64,000 bases of DNA from Datisca glomerata (taxonomy: Eukaryota; Streptophyta; Magnoliopsida; Cucurbitales; Datiscaceae): positions 495,646 to 559,645 of the forward strand of contig QANY01006193.1 in the NCBI GenBank assembly GCA_003255025.1, written 5' to 3'. The notes beneath the pieces are model-generated. The model saw only the letters and a program-made list of their open reading frames with translations, was not told the DNA's origin and did not search any database. Within the stretch, counting starts at the first letter, position 1. Each line of letters begins with the position of its first letter. The position numbers and the translations under genes are program-made. Shown in pieces: positions 9,643 to 19,556 of this stretch.

Positions 9643-12470
9643 ATGGTGAATGATGCTTATTTTGAAACCAAGACTCAGCAAGGTTTAAAGATCAGTAAGA
9701 AAAGTTCGGGTAAGATGAGCTTTCAGTCTCATGAAGATATTCTGAAGTTTAAAGGAGATGGGAGTTCGATGCTGGAAAACCCAGAAGATTTTAGCTATGG
9801 AGAACAAAGAAGTTGGTGAGAAGAAGGTGTGTGTTCGTGCACTAAATGTGGCAGAAGCACTTGCATGCTACTTGTTTTGGCACCTTTAGCTACAACCTTA
9901 ACTCACCAAATAAGGGAGGAAAGGTCCAAATGGCCATTAATGGCAATGATGAGGCTGCTTCTAGCTCTAATGAGGAGCAAATCAAAGGTTTGGATGAGCT
10001 CTCAATGTCTTGCGGGCACATTTCTTTGGTCCCTTCTTCTCAGGTACACAATGACTTGTTATTACTGGATTCTAGTGCTTTAAGGGTTCCTTCATCACTT
10101 GGTGGAGCCCCATGTTTTGTAAATAAAGCTTTTACAGGTGCTTCTAAGGACAAAGAGCATGTTCAGAAGCAAACAAGCTTTCCCTTGTCTGAAAAACTCA
10201 GGCAAATCACCAAGGGTTCTCTGGCCAAAGGAGGAGCACGAAGAAGAGAGATGATCAAGGGTGAAATCTTTTGTCCATTGGTCAATGAGGCTGTACTTGA
10301 GAGCCAATCAACTCCTGCCACCTCACCAATTCTAGCTAACCCTAGTTGTGCATGGAGTACAAACAATGACATGCATTCTGATCAAAAAGTGAAAGGACAA
10401 AAGCAAAAGGAGAAAGGACACCTACTCTTGCATACCTTGGGCAACAACAAAGCTAAAACTTTGCTTGCAAGGACAGATAGCCAGCCCCAAAACCCGGAGC
10501 AAGGACAATCTGTCTTAATTGTGGCTGTACCTGAAGATAAAGGTGATTTGACATTGCCTTTGCCCAAGACATCCTTGGAGCACGTTTTAGGTACCCTTGT
10601 ACTACCACCTATGCATGGATATGACTCCTCCACGTCAGCTCCATCAAGGACAGACAGCCTGCCCCAAAACCCGGAGCAAGGACAATCTGTCTTAATTGTG
10701 GCTGTACCTGAAGATAAAGGTGATTTGACATTGCCTTTGCCCAAGACATCCTTGGAGCACGTTTTAGGTACCCTTGTACTACCACCTATGCATGGATATG
10801 ACTCCTCCACGTCAGCTCCATCAAGGACAGACAACCTGCCCCAAAACCCGGAGCAAGGACAGCCTCTCTTAATTACAGTTGTACCTGAACATAAAGGGGA
10901 TTTGACCTTGCCTTTGCTCAAGACATCCTTGGAGCATGTTTCAGGTACCTTTGTACTACCACCTAAGCATGGAAAGGACACCTCCACGTCAGCTTCATCT
11001 TCTCCAACAGCTCGAAAACCTCATTCATCCATTTTTCCAGAATACAATCAAGTAGTTGATGATCTTGAGTTATATGCTTTTACTCAGGGGTTTAGACGAA
11101 ATTGTGAGTATTATCCTTCCCCCAAACCTTTGGAACCTTTAAAGAATAAGGAGGTGGCTGCTAAGGGTATTTCTGAAACCCTTAAGGGCAACACTATCTA
11201 CCATAAACTTTGTGAAGCTTCACCTAAAGCTCAACAAAAGGATGGATCTTGGGCTGATAAAGTTAAGAGAAACCAACCTAGTAGGTTTGAGCTTGAGTTT
11301 CAGGAGTCTACAATTTATGAAGAACATAGGGTCATTGTAAAGCTCCCTGACTTTGTTACCAAAGACAGCTTTGCCAAATGGGAGACTTGTTTGGTTGGCT
11401 ATTTTGTGGGTAAAACAGCTCCATTACACTTGGTTAAGAGGATTGCGTTGCAGCTTTGGAAAGGGAGAGGTCTCCTTGATGTTCAAGCTTCCAAAGGACT
11501 CTTCTATTTCAAATTTGATAACTTAGAACATCGAGATTATTTCTTTAAAGATGGACCTTGGCATTTGTTAGGGAAACCTCTTATTCTTCAACCATGGGAG
11601 CCTAATGTCAAATTCACAAAGGAAAAGTTAGCTAAGATCCCCATTTGGGTGAAACTTTGGAATGTTCCCCTTGAGTTGAGAACCTCTGAAGCTCTAAGCT
11701 ACATTGCTAGTGCAGTGGGTAAACCCCTATACTCGGATCACTTGACTGCAAAAGGAGTGAAAAGAGACTTCGCTAGAATCTGTGTTGAGATTTCAACCAA
11801 GTCAAGAATCCTTAAGCATCTTGATATTGATCTTGGTATTGAAGGATGGGATCCAATTGATGTTTTTGTAGAGTATGAGGGCCTACCAAAGAGGTGTGAC
11901 AAGTGTGATATCTTTGGTCATGATTGTGATTTCATCCAGCAAGCTAAAACACTTTCTCCTAATCCCCAAGCTACAGCCCCATCTCTACCACAATCCAACC
12001 CTAGCTCCACCTCAAACTCCCCAAATCACTCCTCTCCCTCATCCCCCACACATTCCACCCCAAAACAATCCCCCATTTCTCCCTCACTTCTCCCAAACAC
12101 CACTCCCTCAACCCATTTGGATGATGACAGTGGCTGGATTGAGATTCCATCCAAGAGATCAAGGAAGAAAATCAACTCAGAAGTGGGACTTGAATTGGCC
12201 TTAGTGCTAGACCAAGACATAGTTGAAGCTTCCCCACTAAGGGTGGAACCTATTGAGCACTCAACTGAGGAAGAAGAGGATAATCTTGCTGTCGTGAGCA
12301 AGAACCAAGAGCTTTCCACCCCTTCACCTTCTCTAAACACTTCCAGCTCAAGCAAAAGGAGAAAGAAGAAGAAGAAGAAGAAGGTCAATGGCACACCACA
12401 CCCTGCAAAGGGTAGAGATAAAGGAGTTGCAGCTAGTGGAGAAACCCACAACCCACCCATTCATGTTTAA
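9643..12470 (+). pseudogene. L5 ORF1: RNA-binding protein with DUF4283-like core and CCHC-like knuckle
   Basis: The likely start is the ATG at 9643 (MVNDAYF); L11 has the same start motif (MVNDEYF). Frame breaks near 9.8 kb separate this from the long frame 9846-12470. That frame holds a low-complexity N-terminal region, three tandem 59-residue repeats (10470-11000), and the core from DLELYAFTQGFRRN through GYFVGKTAPLHLVKRIALQLW, DGPWHLLGKPLILQPW, IPIWVKLWNVPLELR and DFARICVEIS. It ends with the knuckle RCDKCDIFGHDCD, a Pro/Ser-rich linker and a lysine run before the stop. The protein is expected to bind LINE RNA in the RNP. Apart from the N-terminal breaks the frame is open, which is better preserved than ORF2. 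Confidence 0.88.
10470..11000 (+). repeat. Three tandem 177-bp repeats inside L5 ORF1
   Basis: Units begin at 10470, 10647 and 10824 (AGGACAGA...), an exact 177-bp period that keeps frame and encodes 59 residues containing PQNPEQGQ, PEDKGDLTLPL and TSLEHVLGT. Units 1 and 2 are nearly identical; unit 3 is more diverged (LPLLKTSLEHVSGTFVL). L16 has a version of the same repeats at 55980-56370. Confidence 0.95.
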
Positions 12471-15400
12471 TCTTGCTACTTGGAACATTAGGGGGCTCAA
12501 TGACTCCTTAAAACAAGCTGCTGTGAGGAAGCTTTGTAAGAATTCCAATCTTTCTCTTTGTTCTTTACTTGAAACTAAAGTGAAAAACTTTAAATTCACT
12601 AATCTTGCTAAGGCCATTTTTCCTAATTGGGAGGTGGTAGCAAACTACAATTTTGCTGCAGGGGGTAGAATTTGGGTTGCTTGGGACCCAAAAGTACTTG
12701 ATGTAATAGTTTTGGATACTACTGACCAAGTTTTATTTTGTAAGCTTACTATTAAGCATTCTAATGTTGTATGTTATATCACATTCGTATATGCTTCAAA
12801 TTCTAAAGTGATCAGGAAGAAGCTTTGGGAATCCTTGTGCTCCCACCACTCACTCACTTCTCATGCCCCATGGCTTATCACCGGAGATTTCAATGTTATT
12901 GCCTCCCCTAGTGAGAAATCAGGAGGAGCTAAGGGATGGGATGATGACATCTTTGACTTCAACAAATGCACTTTCACTATTGAGGTTGCATATTCAGGAC
13001 CTTGCATATTCAGGTTGTCAATTCACATGGTCAAACAAGCATAATGATGGAACCTTTATTATGTGTAAGTTGGACAGAGCCATGGCAAATATTCACTGGA
13101 TGGACTCGTTCCCTTACACAAAGTGTCTCTTTTCTCCTCCTGGCATCTCTGATCACAGTCCAATTGTCTTACAAATGGAGAAGGACTCCTATAAACCAAG
13201 AGTAAGCTTCAAGTTTTTTGAGTTTTGGTTTGAAAGAGAAGGGTTTTGGCAGCTTTTGGACAGAGTTTGGGGGGCTGAAATTTCAGGGACAGCAATGTTT
13301 AGGCTCTGTTAGAAGCTTAAGGAACTCAAAGGTGAACTGAGGAGGTTCAACCAAAGATTTTGCAGTGATATTCCTTCTAGAGTTAAATTGGCTGAAGCAC
13401 ACATGGAGTCAATTCAAAACTTGTTGGGAAATGACCCTTTAAATGCATTGTTACAGGCTCATGAGAGAGATGCATGCTCCAAATTCTTTGAGCTTAGACA
13501 TGCTGAAGAGAGCTTCTACAGGCAGAAGTCAAGAGTACAGTGGCTTCAGTTGGGTGATCAGAACACTTCTTTCTTTTTTCAAAGTATGAAAAAGAATAGA
13601 TTCAAAACCAGGATTACACACCTAGACAACCAAGGCTCTCTACTTACTTCGCATGAGGAGATCCAGGATCATATATTAGATTACTACAAAAATCTCTTGG
13701 GTACACCAAATGAAGAAATGGTAGTCAATTGGAGATACTTGATTGTTCTTTGCCAAGAAAGCTTGGACCTGATCAGGTTGTACCTTTGGCTCTTCCCATT
13801 GAAGAAAATGAGGTCAAGCAAGCTATTTTCAGTATAGGAAGTGGCAAAGCTCTTGGACCAGATGGTTTTTCAGCTGGGTTCTTTAAGAAAGCATGGCATG
13901 TGGTGGGTGGGGATATAACCAAAGCTGTTTTGGAGTTCTTTACTACAGGTAACCTCCTAAAAGAGGTTAACTCAACTGCAATCACCTTAATACCAAAGGT
14001 CCCTAATCCCACTAGTATTGGGGACTTTAGACCTATCTCTTGCTGCAATGTAGTCTACAAGTGCATCACAAAAATACCTGCTGAAAGACTCAAGCTTGTA
14101 TTACCCAACATCGTAAGTCAGAACCAAAGTGCTTTTATCCCAGGAAGGAGAATGGCTGACAATATTTTTCTCTCCCAAGAATTACTTAGAAGCTACCATA
14201 GATCACTTGGTTTGCCAAGGTGTGCTCTCAAAGTGGACCTTAAGAAAGCCGATGATAGTGTGAACAGGTCACTAATAGGTAAAGCTTTTCAATGCCTTGG
14301 CTTCCCAAATGTTTTCATTTCTTGGGTCATGGAGTGCCTTTCTCTCCCTCATACTCAGTGAATATAAATGGTGAGCTGCATGGTTACTTTAGGGGCGCTA
14401 AAGGAATTAGACAAGGGGATCCAATCTCTCCTTACATATTTGTCATCATCATGGAGGTCTTGACAGGGATCTTGAGCTTTGCAGCCAAACACTCAGAGTT
14501 CCAGTTCCATTGGAGGTGCAAAGAGCTTAACTTAGTCAATCTGTGCTTTGCTGATGACCTACTCTTATTCTGTAAAGGAGACAAAAACAGCGTGCATGTG
14601 CTTAAGGAAGCTTTGGCCATTTTCCAAGAGCTATCAGGGCTTTAACCAAATATTTCAATGAGTCAAATTTTCTTATCAGGGGTGAGCCCAGAGATGTCTT
14701 CTATCATTCATGCTGAACTGGGTTTTACAGAAGGGTCTCTTCCAGTTAGATATCTAGGTGTCCCACTCATTACAACCAAGCTTACCAAATCAGATTGTCA
14801 AGGTTTGGTTGACAGACTCACTATGAGAATCAGTTCTTGGGAATCAAAGTATTTGTCTTATACGGGAAGACTCCAACTTATAAAGACTGTCGTTATGGCT
14901 ATGGTCAACTTTTGGAGTGGTCTCTTCATTCTCCCTAAAAAAGTGGTGAAGACAGTCCAATGCTTGGTAAGAAATTTTCTATGGAATGGCCAAGATACTA
15001 AAGCTTCTGGGGCCAAGGTAGCTTGGGTAGACCTATGTTTTGACAAGGTACAAGGTGGGTTGGGCCTTAGGGATTTGGTTCTAGCTAATGAAGTTGCTAT
15101 TGCCAAACACTTATGGTTCTTGCTACTGCCTTCTAAAAGATCACTTTGGAAAGATTGGTGTCAAACATACCTAATCAGAAAGAGTTCAATTTTGTTGGTT
15201 TCCATTCCTTCTAACCCATCTTGGGTTTGGAGAAAGCTTCTCAAGCTCAGGAGCAAGTTTCTGCCCTTTTGCTCTATAACTATTGGAGATGGTACTACTG
15301 TGAAGCTTCTTACAGATAATTGGCATCCTCTAGGTGTCCTTTGGGCCAGATTTGGGCAAAGACTTTTGTCAGGAACTTCTTGGACTATGGACTCTATGGT

Positions 15401-16120
15401 GAGTGTTGTCATTCAAGACAATCAATGGCATTGGCCAACTTCAAACACCTTTGAGTTTCTTGAGATTAGAAGTGTTCCAATTCCTCCTCCCCAAGCTCAA
15501 CGACAAGATGTTTGGAAATGGAGTTCAAGTTAGAATGGAGATTTCTCCCTAAGTCTAACCTATAAGGCACTGTCCCCTACAAGACAACCGGTTAAGTGGG
15601 CAAAGGTGATATGGTTCTCTAAACACATCCCAAGGTGCAGCTTTATCTCTTGGTTGGCTTTGAGAAACAAACTTTCCACTAGAGATAGGGTTGTACAATG
15701 GGACCAAACACCAGAGTTTTGTTCTGATTATGTGTGTTGTGTTGGCTACCAGGAGACACATGAGCATCTTTTTATCAATCGTTGTTATGCAGCCAGAGTA
15801 TGGGCCACACTTGTGAACAAATGTGTCTACACTGCCAGGTTAGGGATTGGGATCAGTTTGTAGATTGGATGCTAGCTAATGCAAAAGGGAAGTCACTCAG
15901 AGGAGTCCTAGTTAAGCTAGCTTTTACTTCCTTCATCTATTATATATAGAGAGAAAGAAATGCAAGTATTTTTGAAGGCAAAATTAGAGATTCCAAGAAC
16001 CTAACTGAAGCTATTTCACAATTAGTCAGATTAAGGCTTTGGGATTCGAAGTGTTTTGGCACTAATGATACTAATCTACGTTTAGTGGATAGATGGGGTC
16101 TTAACCCAAGCATTTTGTAA
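12463..16120 (+). pseudogene. L5 ORF2: LINE endonuclease-RT-zf-RVT polyprotein, broken
   Basis: The ATG at 12463 overlaps the ORF1 stop (ATGTTTAA). Domains in order are endonuclease (TWNIRGLN, ETKV, WLITGDFNVIASP, SDHSPI), RT from about 13800 (GPDGFSAGFFKKAW, FRPISCCNV, KGIRQGDPISPY, CFADDLLLF with the FADD catalytic box), then thumb and zf-RVT (VKWAKVIWFSKHIPRCSF, CVGYQETHEHLFINR). It ends VDRWGLNPSIL. Visible lesions are an 8-bp insertion near 12986 that partly repeats neighbouring bases, a TAG at 13310, single-base losses near 13733 and 14343, TAA at 14643, TAG at 15531, a late frameshift near 15840 and a TAG near 15946. It is inactive in this copy. Confidence 0.92.
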
Positions 16121-16281
16121 ACCTTGGCTGTCTTATGAAGCATTGATATCTAATTTCAGTACTTTACATATTACCAGATCTTAAGCCTCTAATCAGACTC
16201 TAATTTTGTATTTCCTGGGGTATGCCCCTTGTACATGAGTAAATAGTATCTTTTGGTTTATACAATTTGTTTACCAAAAAA

Positions 16282-16295
16282 AAGTAGAGGAAGTA
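16282..16295. repeat. Right target-site duplication of L5
   Basis: Exact copy of 9517-9530, directly after the A-rich end of L5. Confidence 0.93.
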
Positions 16296-16987
16296 GCATT
16301 GTCAGAGTGAGAAGGGATACCCACAGCACTAGCAATGTGACTTAGAGCTTCTTCAGTCCATAATTCAATTGGAACGTTTCACAATTTAACCCAAATTGGA
16401 AGGGGTGAAAGTTTCTCCTTTGAGAATTTAACATTTGGCTGCCACTATTGAAGCACAATAGCCCTACCTAAGAGGTGGCAAGGTCCATCTTCTAAGACTG
16501 AGTTTCTATCCTCCACAGAGCCAAATTTGAAATAGAAAAGGCCTCTGGCAGAAGAGACCTCCTGAATTCCTCTTTTATCCCAAAGTTGCAAAGAAATTTT
16601 CTGAACTAAGTGTAATGGAGCTGCCCTTCCAACAAATTAGCCCACAGGAAGCTTAACTGTGACATTACCATTTTCCGTAAAGGAAGAGCTCACATAACCT
16701 AATCTTAGATTCTTTTTCAGGTTACCTTTAACATTTTCAGCCCATGAAGCAGCCGGTTTCTCATGAGAAACACTCTTATTAAAATCTATTCTCAGGCAGC
16801 TTTTTAGAAGAAGAAGTTGGGGAAGGAGGAGAAGAGCTCACCTTCTGTTTCCCATTAGAATCTGGTTTAGGGGAGACCGATATTCTCACATGGGCAGATT
16901 AGGCCGTGGGGATTGAGATAGGAGATTCTGACATGGGAATAGAGAAGATAGGTTTGGCAAGAGAGTGGACAACAATTTGGGTAGCAC
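16296..16987 (-). pseudogene. L3 ORF1, N-terminal half
   Basis: On the minus strand this reads as the DUF4283-like core of a LINE ORF1: a GLFYFKFGSVEDR-like segment, DGPCHLLGRAIVLQ, WQPNVKFSKEKLSPLPIWVKL and an NVPIELWTEEALSHIASAVG block, with several internal stops. It joins the second half at 9530 once L5 is removed. Its upstream part (16800-16987) is Ser/Pro-rich, then ends abruptly against gypsy gag. Not a functional gene. Confidence 0.8.
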
Positions 16988-18305
16988 TAATTGAAGATAC
17001 CATTATTTCAAGGCACGAATGATCCAGAAGCTTATTTAGAATGGGAAAAGGGGATGGAGCTCATGTTTGATTGTCATCACTATTCCGAGCGTAAAAAGGT
17101 AAAACTTGCTATTGTTGAATTTATTGATTATGCTATTGATTGGTGGGATCAACTAAGGATAAATATAAAGAGAAATAGAGAATCCCATAGAGACTTGGGC
17201 AGACTTGAAAACCGTGATGAGGAGACGGTTTATGTCATGCCATTACTATCGAGACTTGCATCGAAAGCTGCAATGTCTCACTCAAGGTAGCTGAAGTGTC
17301 AAAGATTATTTTAAGGAGATGCAGATGGCTAAGATAAGGGCTAATATAGAAGAAGATCGAGAGGCCACTATGGATAGGTTTTTGCATGGATTGAACCGAG
17401 AATTTCATGATTGGGTAGAGATGCAAAATTATGTGGATCTAGAAGATATGGTGTACATGGCCATTAAGGTTGAGCAGCAACTCAAAAGGAGGGGTGATAC
17501 ACGTACAACCCTTGGCTTGAGTTGTTCCCCATGGAAACCAAGCTATGTGGAGAAGGAGGAGAAGTTGGCCACAAAAACTGAGCAAAAGTCAGACTCGACC
17601 AGCCATGGTAGGGGTCACATAGCGAGTCAATGGCCGAATGAGAGAGTTATGATGTTACGAGATGATGGTGAGATTGAGATCGATGATAAAGATGACAATG
17701 AATCTATGTTTGTCATTAGAGGATGAGGACAATGAGGAGTGTGCTGTACAAAGAGAATTAGTTGTTGCAAAGAGAGCTCTAAGTGTGCAAATCAAAGAAA
17801 ATGATGAGGTGCAACGAGCAAACATCTTTCGTACTAGATGCCATGATCAAAACAAGGTGTTTTTGATTCACAACAGTCATGAGTACTTGAAGCATTTAAA
17901 GGAGCATGACAAGCTGAATAAAATATATGCTCGTTGGGTGGAGTTCATTGAGACATTCTCATATGTCATTCAGTACAAACAAGATGGAAAGAGGAAGGCT
18001 GAATTCGTTAAGCAAATACATGAGAAGGCAAAACTAGCCAACAAAGAGTGTCATAAATTGGTTTATGATCCCGGAGATTGGGTTTGGGTGCACATGGGAA
18101 ATGAACGATTTCCAGGGAAAAAACGTTCCAAGCTGCTACCTAGAGGGGATGATATATTCCAAGTCCTTGAAAGACTTAATGATAATGCCTACAAGCTAGA
18201 TCTTCTTTGTGAGTACAATAAAAGTGGTGCTTTTAATGTGACAGACTTGTCTCCATTTGATGTAGGTGATGATTTGAGGACAAATCCTTCTCAAGCGGGA
18301 GGGAA
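16988..18305 (+). pseudogene. GyD gag-pol remnant with in-frame internal deletions
   Basis: Frame 16991-17290 is gypsy capsid (PLFQGTNDPEAYLEWEKGME, VEFIDYAIDWWDQL). Frame 17319-17726 continues it (MAKIRANIEEDREATMDRFL, EDMVYMAIKVEQQLKRRG), followed by a damaged knuckle region that retains GHIAS but lacks the Cys pairs. Frame 17662-18459 then runs open through three joins: gag/protease linker (LVVAKRALSVQIKE), RNase H (FLIHNSHEYLKHLKEHDKLN, EFIETFSYVIQYKQ), and integrase end (DGKRKAEF, YDPGDWVWVHMGNERFP, GAFNVTDLSPFDVGDD). Protease, RT and the integrase catalytic core are absent. The joins keep one frame, which is notable for a decayed element. Confidence 0.85.
18294..18305 (+). promoter_or_regulatory. 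Polypurine tract of GyD
   Basis: AGCGGGAGGGAA directly precedes the LTR start TGATGAGG at 18306 and matches the tract of GyC. Confidence 0.87.
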
Positions 18306-18414
18306 TGATGAGGATCTGGTTGCACAACCTCAAAGGATGGATCTATTTCAAGTACCAAGAAGCCAAATCACAAGAGCTAAAGAAAAGAGGATGGATAAAG
18401 CACTCAATGGGAGT

Positions 18415-18628
18415 ATGACGTGGAGCATGATGTGCCGTCCAACATGGCAGCCTACATGAAGCATGTCGTGGAGTCCAACATGGAAGTCCACATGGAGGAT
18501 GACGTGGCATCCAACATGATATCTTACCTGGACCATGACATGGCAACCAACATGGCAGCCGACATGGAGCGTGATGTGGCATTCAACATGGCAGCCCACA
18601 TGGAGATGACATGGCATCCTACATGGCT
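18415..18628. repeat. 36-bp minisatellite in the GyD 3' LTR (about 6 units)
   Basis: Clear 36-bp units starting AACATGG... lie at 18440-18620, encoding 12-residue repeats of the type NMAAYMKHVVES. The block resumes at 19557-19600 after the retrogene, showing that the gene inserted inside the minisatellite. Confidence 0.92.
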
Positions 18629-18643
18629 TTACACATGGAGCAT
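18629..18643. repeat. Left target-site duplication of the OEP16-3 retrocopy
   Basis: TTACACATGGAGCAT, repeated exactly at 19542-19556. The sequence comes from the 36-bp minisatellite of the LTR. Confidence 0.92.
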
Positions 18644-19541
18644 ATTCTTCCACTGTTATTTCTCTCTCTGTCGGAGCTTCGTCTAAAGAGATTTGCCAAG
18701 TTTGTTGAAAGCCATGGACATTGACCCTGCAGAGCGTAGATATCTGGAGGATGAAGATTCGTCGGCGATGAAAACAATAAAGGGTGCCACAACAGGTTTA
18801 GTTGCTGGAACTATCTACGGAGCCATTGTTGCCACTTGGTATGATGTTCCCCGAGTTGAGAGAAATGTGGCTCTGCCTGGGCTGCTAAGAACGCTAAAGA
18901 TGATGGGCAATCGTGGGTTGACATTTGCTGCTATTGGAGGAGTATACATTGGCGTGGAGCAGCTTTTACAAAATTATTGGAGGAGTATACATTGGATGAA
19001 GAGAGACTTCATCAACGGTGCTGTTGGTGGTTTTGTTGCTGGGGCATCTGTTCTAGGTTACAAAGGAAGAAGCATTTCAACTGCTATTTCGGCTGGAGCA
19101 GCATTAGCAGTAACTTCCACACTCATCGATGCTGGGGGTCAAACCACTAGAATTTACACCGGGAAGGAGTACTATCCTTACACCACCAAGAAAAGATCCA
19201 CCGTTGATTAGTGCAATTCTCAAGCCATCCGTTGAAAGGAGAGAGATTGGTATGTCATTAGAAGATCTTGTGAACTCTGTACTGGTTGAACCTTAACGTT
19301 CTCAGTTCTGGTTTCTGCACTCTTTTATGTTGAGTTTTACAGCTTTAAATGAATCACATCAATAAATGATGATGCTTTGTTCTTTTTGTCAAACAATTTT
19401 ATGTTGATTATAAAATTGATAGTCATTGCTTTTTTTGGAATATTTTGCGTTACATTGGGAACTACCATCATGGTCAAGCTTATTCTCAAGTATAAATGTG
19501 CAATATGAGTCTCACGTGACCAAATCACCAAAAAAAAAGCA
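18644..19541 (+). mobile_element. Processed retrocopy of an OEP16-3 mRNA
   Basis: The insert contains 70 bases of 5' UTR, an uninterrupted coding sequence, a 3' UTR of about 320 bases with AATAAA at 19361-19366, and a short A run at 19530-19538. It is bracketed by a perfect 15-bp direct repeat. Absence of introns, 3' A run and TSD are the hallmarks of mRNA retroposition by LINE machinery. Only the bases GCA stand between the A run and the right TSD. Confidence 0.9.
18714..19211 (+). CDS. OEP163: OEP16-3-like PRAT family protein (intact intronless retrocopy)
   Basis: 165 residues from the ATG in a good context (GCCATGG) to TAG. The protein begins MDIDPAERRYLEDEDSS and contains MKTIKGATTGLVAGTIYGA, DVPRVERNVALPGLLRTLKMMG, GLTFAAIGGVYIGVEQL and GAVGGFVAGASVLGYKGRS, typical of plant OEP16-3, a Tim17/Tim22/Tim23 (PRAT) family membrane protein also described as mitochondrial complex I subunit B14.7. 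It has about four Gly/Ala-rich hydrophobic segments. The PRAT motif is altered: an extra six residues (WRSIHW) sit between GGVY and the RxxxD part, encoded by an 18-base insertion that repeats nearby sequence. There is no stop or frameshift. Whether it is expressed cannot be told; it lies in the U3 of an LTR with no obvious promoter of its own. It could be a young pseudogene or a retrogene. Confidence 0.85.
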   Translation: MDIDPAERRYLEDEDSSAMKTIKGATTGLVAGTIYGAIVATWYDVPRVERNVALPGLLRTLKMMGNRGLTFAAIGGVYIGVEQLLQNYWRSIHWMKRDFINGAVGGFVAGASVLGYKGRSISTAISAGAALAVTSTLIDAGGQTTRIYTGKEYYPYTTKKRSTVD

Positions 19542-19556
19542 TTACACATGGAGCAT
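19542..19556. repeat. Right target-site duplication of the OEP16-3 retrocopy
   Basis: Exact copy of 18629-18643. LTR minisatellite sequence resumes immediately afterwards. Confidence 0.92.

Larger units (their letters stand above)
9531..16281 (+). mobile_element. LINE L5, near full-length (6.75 kb)
   Basis: L5 has a 5' UTR with a strong hairpin (9557-9580), ORF1 (9643-12470), ORF2 (12463-16120), a 3' UTR with the tail hairpin GGGGTATGCCCC (16217-16228), TTTGGTTTATACAATTTG and a terminal A run. It is flanked by a perfect 14-bp TSD. This is the most complete LINE in the window and the reference for L6, L12 and L14, which are close copies. Both ORFs carry several lesions, so it is not an active element. 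Confidence 0.93.
7701..16987 (-). mobile_element. LINE L3, composite, interrupted by L4 and L5
   Basis: L3 reads on the minus strand. Its pieces are ORF1 first part (16296-16987), ORF1 second part (8897-9530), ORF2 endonuclease (8337-8900), a join directly to the zf-RVT end and 3' tail (8195-8336 and 7701-7892), and the tail hairpin at 7759-7770. The RT and the rest of ORF2 were lost at about 8337. L4 is inserted at 7907-8180 and L5 at 9531-16281, each with a TSD. The right end at about 16987 joins gypsy gag with no visible TSD, so this insertion was probably accompanied by a deletion. Confidence 0.8.

Noticed and set aside
10382..10987. 201-codon minus-strand open frame, Cys/Gly/Ser-rich with three repeats
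   Set aside because: Antisense of the 177-bp repeats in L5 ORF1; it vanishes outside the repeat.
12026..12460. 144-codon minus-strand frame with Phe and Ser runs (and its counterpart 44016-44342)
   Set aside because: Antisense of the Pro/Ser- and Lys-rich tail of LINE ORF1.
18693..18713. Longer N-terminus for the OEP16-3 copy starting at a TTG upstream
   Set aside because: The ATG at 18714 has a good context and gives the usual start of the family; upstream sequence is 5' UTR-like.
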